Of a DNA stretch of 6,312 nucleotides, positions 6,217 to 6,312 are shown piece by piece. The number at the start of each line of letters is the position of its first letter. Position 1 is the stretch's first letter. The position numbers and the translations under genes were made by a program. The notes under the pieces are model-generated. The model searched no databases. It was given only the letters and a program-made list of their open reading frames with translations, and was not told the DNA's origin. Source of the DNA: Synergistaceae bacterium (GTDB lineage Bacteria > Synergistota > Synergistia > Synergistales > Synergistaceae); assembly GCA_031274115.1 (NCBI GenBank), contig JAISQP010000171.1:1-6312 (forward strand), written 5' to 3'.

Positions 6217-6312
6217 TCACCACTCTCTGGGTTTGAAGCCTTCGGGGGCGTCGATCTTCACTGTGTCGCCGCTCTGCACTATGACGTAGAAGCCGCTTTT
6301 GATCGCGTAGCG
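6217..6312 (-). CDS. C-terminal fragment of an unrecognised protein (cut by the window edge)
   Basis: Reading from the window edge, 31 codons stay open to a TGA at 6217-6219. They encode a peptide that starts RYAIKSGFYV, continues IVQSGDTVKIDAP and ends EGFKPREW. The beta-rich, well-formed sequence, in the same orientation as flagellin with codon choice like its neighbours, suggests a real gene end rather than chance. I do not recognise the family. VQSGDTVKI slightly resembles the start of a LysM repeat, but too few residues follow to complete one. It does not look like the C-terminus of CsrA or FliW, which often lie upstream of flagellin genes. No terminator with a U-tract follows it. Confidence 0.55.
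   Translation of the reverse strand, partial: RYAIKSGFYVIVQSGDTVKIDAPEGFKPREW

Noticed and set aside
6174..6285. AAGGAGG on the plus strand followed 13 nt later by GTG and a frame of about 31 codons.
   Set aside because: The spacing is too long, the product is short and featureless, and it is antisense to the end of the upstream gene.
6217..6312. Reading VQSGDTVKI in the partial upstream protein as a LysM domain.
   Set aside because: Only about a dozen residues follow the motif, too few for the roughly 45-residue LysM repeat.

Overview
This window looks like a flagellin locus with a glycan-modification operon behind it, from a motile, moderately GC-rich, anaerobe-like bacterium. The flagellin ends (start [12 protein letters not shown], then [20 protein letters not shown] after the N-terminal core) remind me of Synergistota (Synergistaceae). 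That is recall plus inference, not a database result. Every gene I can support is on the minus strand, so transcription runs from high to low coordinates.

Layout in transcription order. Positions 6312-6217 hold the last 31 codons of a gene I do not recognise. Positions 6216-5970 are the flagellin control region: a sigma-28 type promoter (6117-6144), a leader of about 140 nt with two small hairpins that expose AGGA in their loops (6061-6088), and a strong Shine-Dalgarno that also resembles a CsrA site (5977-5988). Positions 5969-3579 encode a 796-residue flagellin with a very large central variable region. A 96-bp gap follows, with a terminator-like hairpin at 3512-3534. Next are a COG4310 aminopeptidase-like protein (3482-2202), a stand-alone acyl carrier protein (2205-1966) and an AAC(3)-fold N-acyltransferase (1982-1173). 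These three overlap end to start. After 49 bp comes a PseB-type UDP-GlcNAc 4,6-dehydratase (1123-137, TTG start). A rho-independent terminator at 25-56 ends the unit.

How they may work together. PseB makes the first intermediate of pseudaminic acid, the nonulosonic acid commonly attached to flagellin. The other three genes are of kinds often found in surface-glycan loci, and probably tailor a sugar that decorates the flagellin encoded just upstream. The overlaps around the ACP suggest a carrier-bound acyl group passed to an amino sugar by the AAC(3)-like enzyme, but this is inference. The remaining pseudaminic acid enzymes and any flagellin glycosyltransferase are not in this window.

No RNA genes, insertion sequences, CRISPR arrays, attachment sites or origins were seen. 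Positions 1-136 contain no gene, only the terminator and a weaker hairpin.
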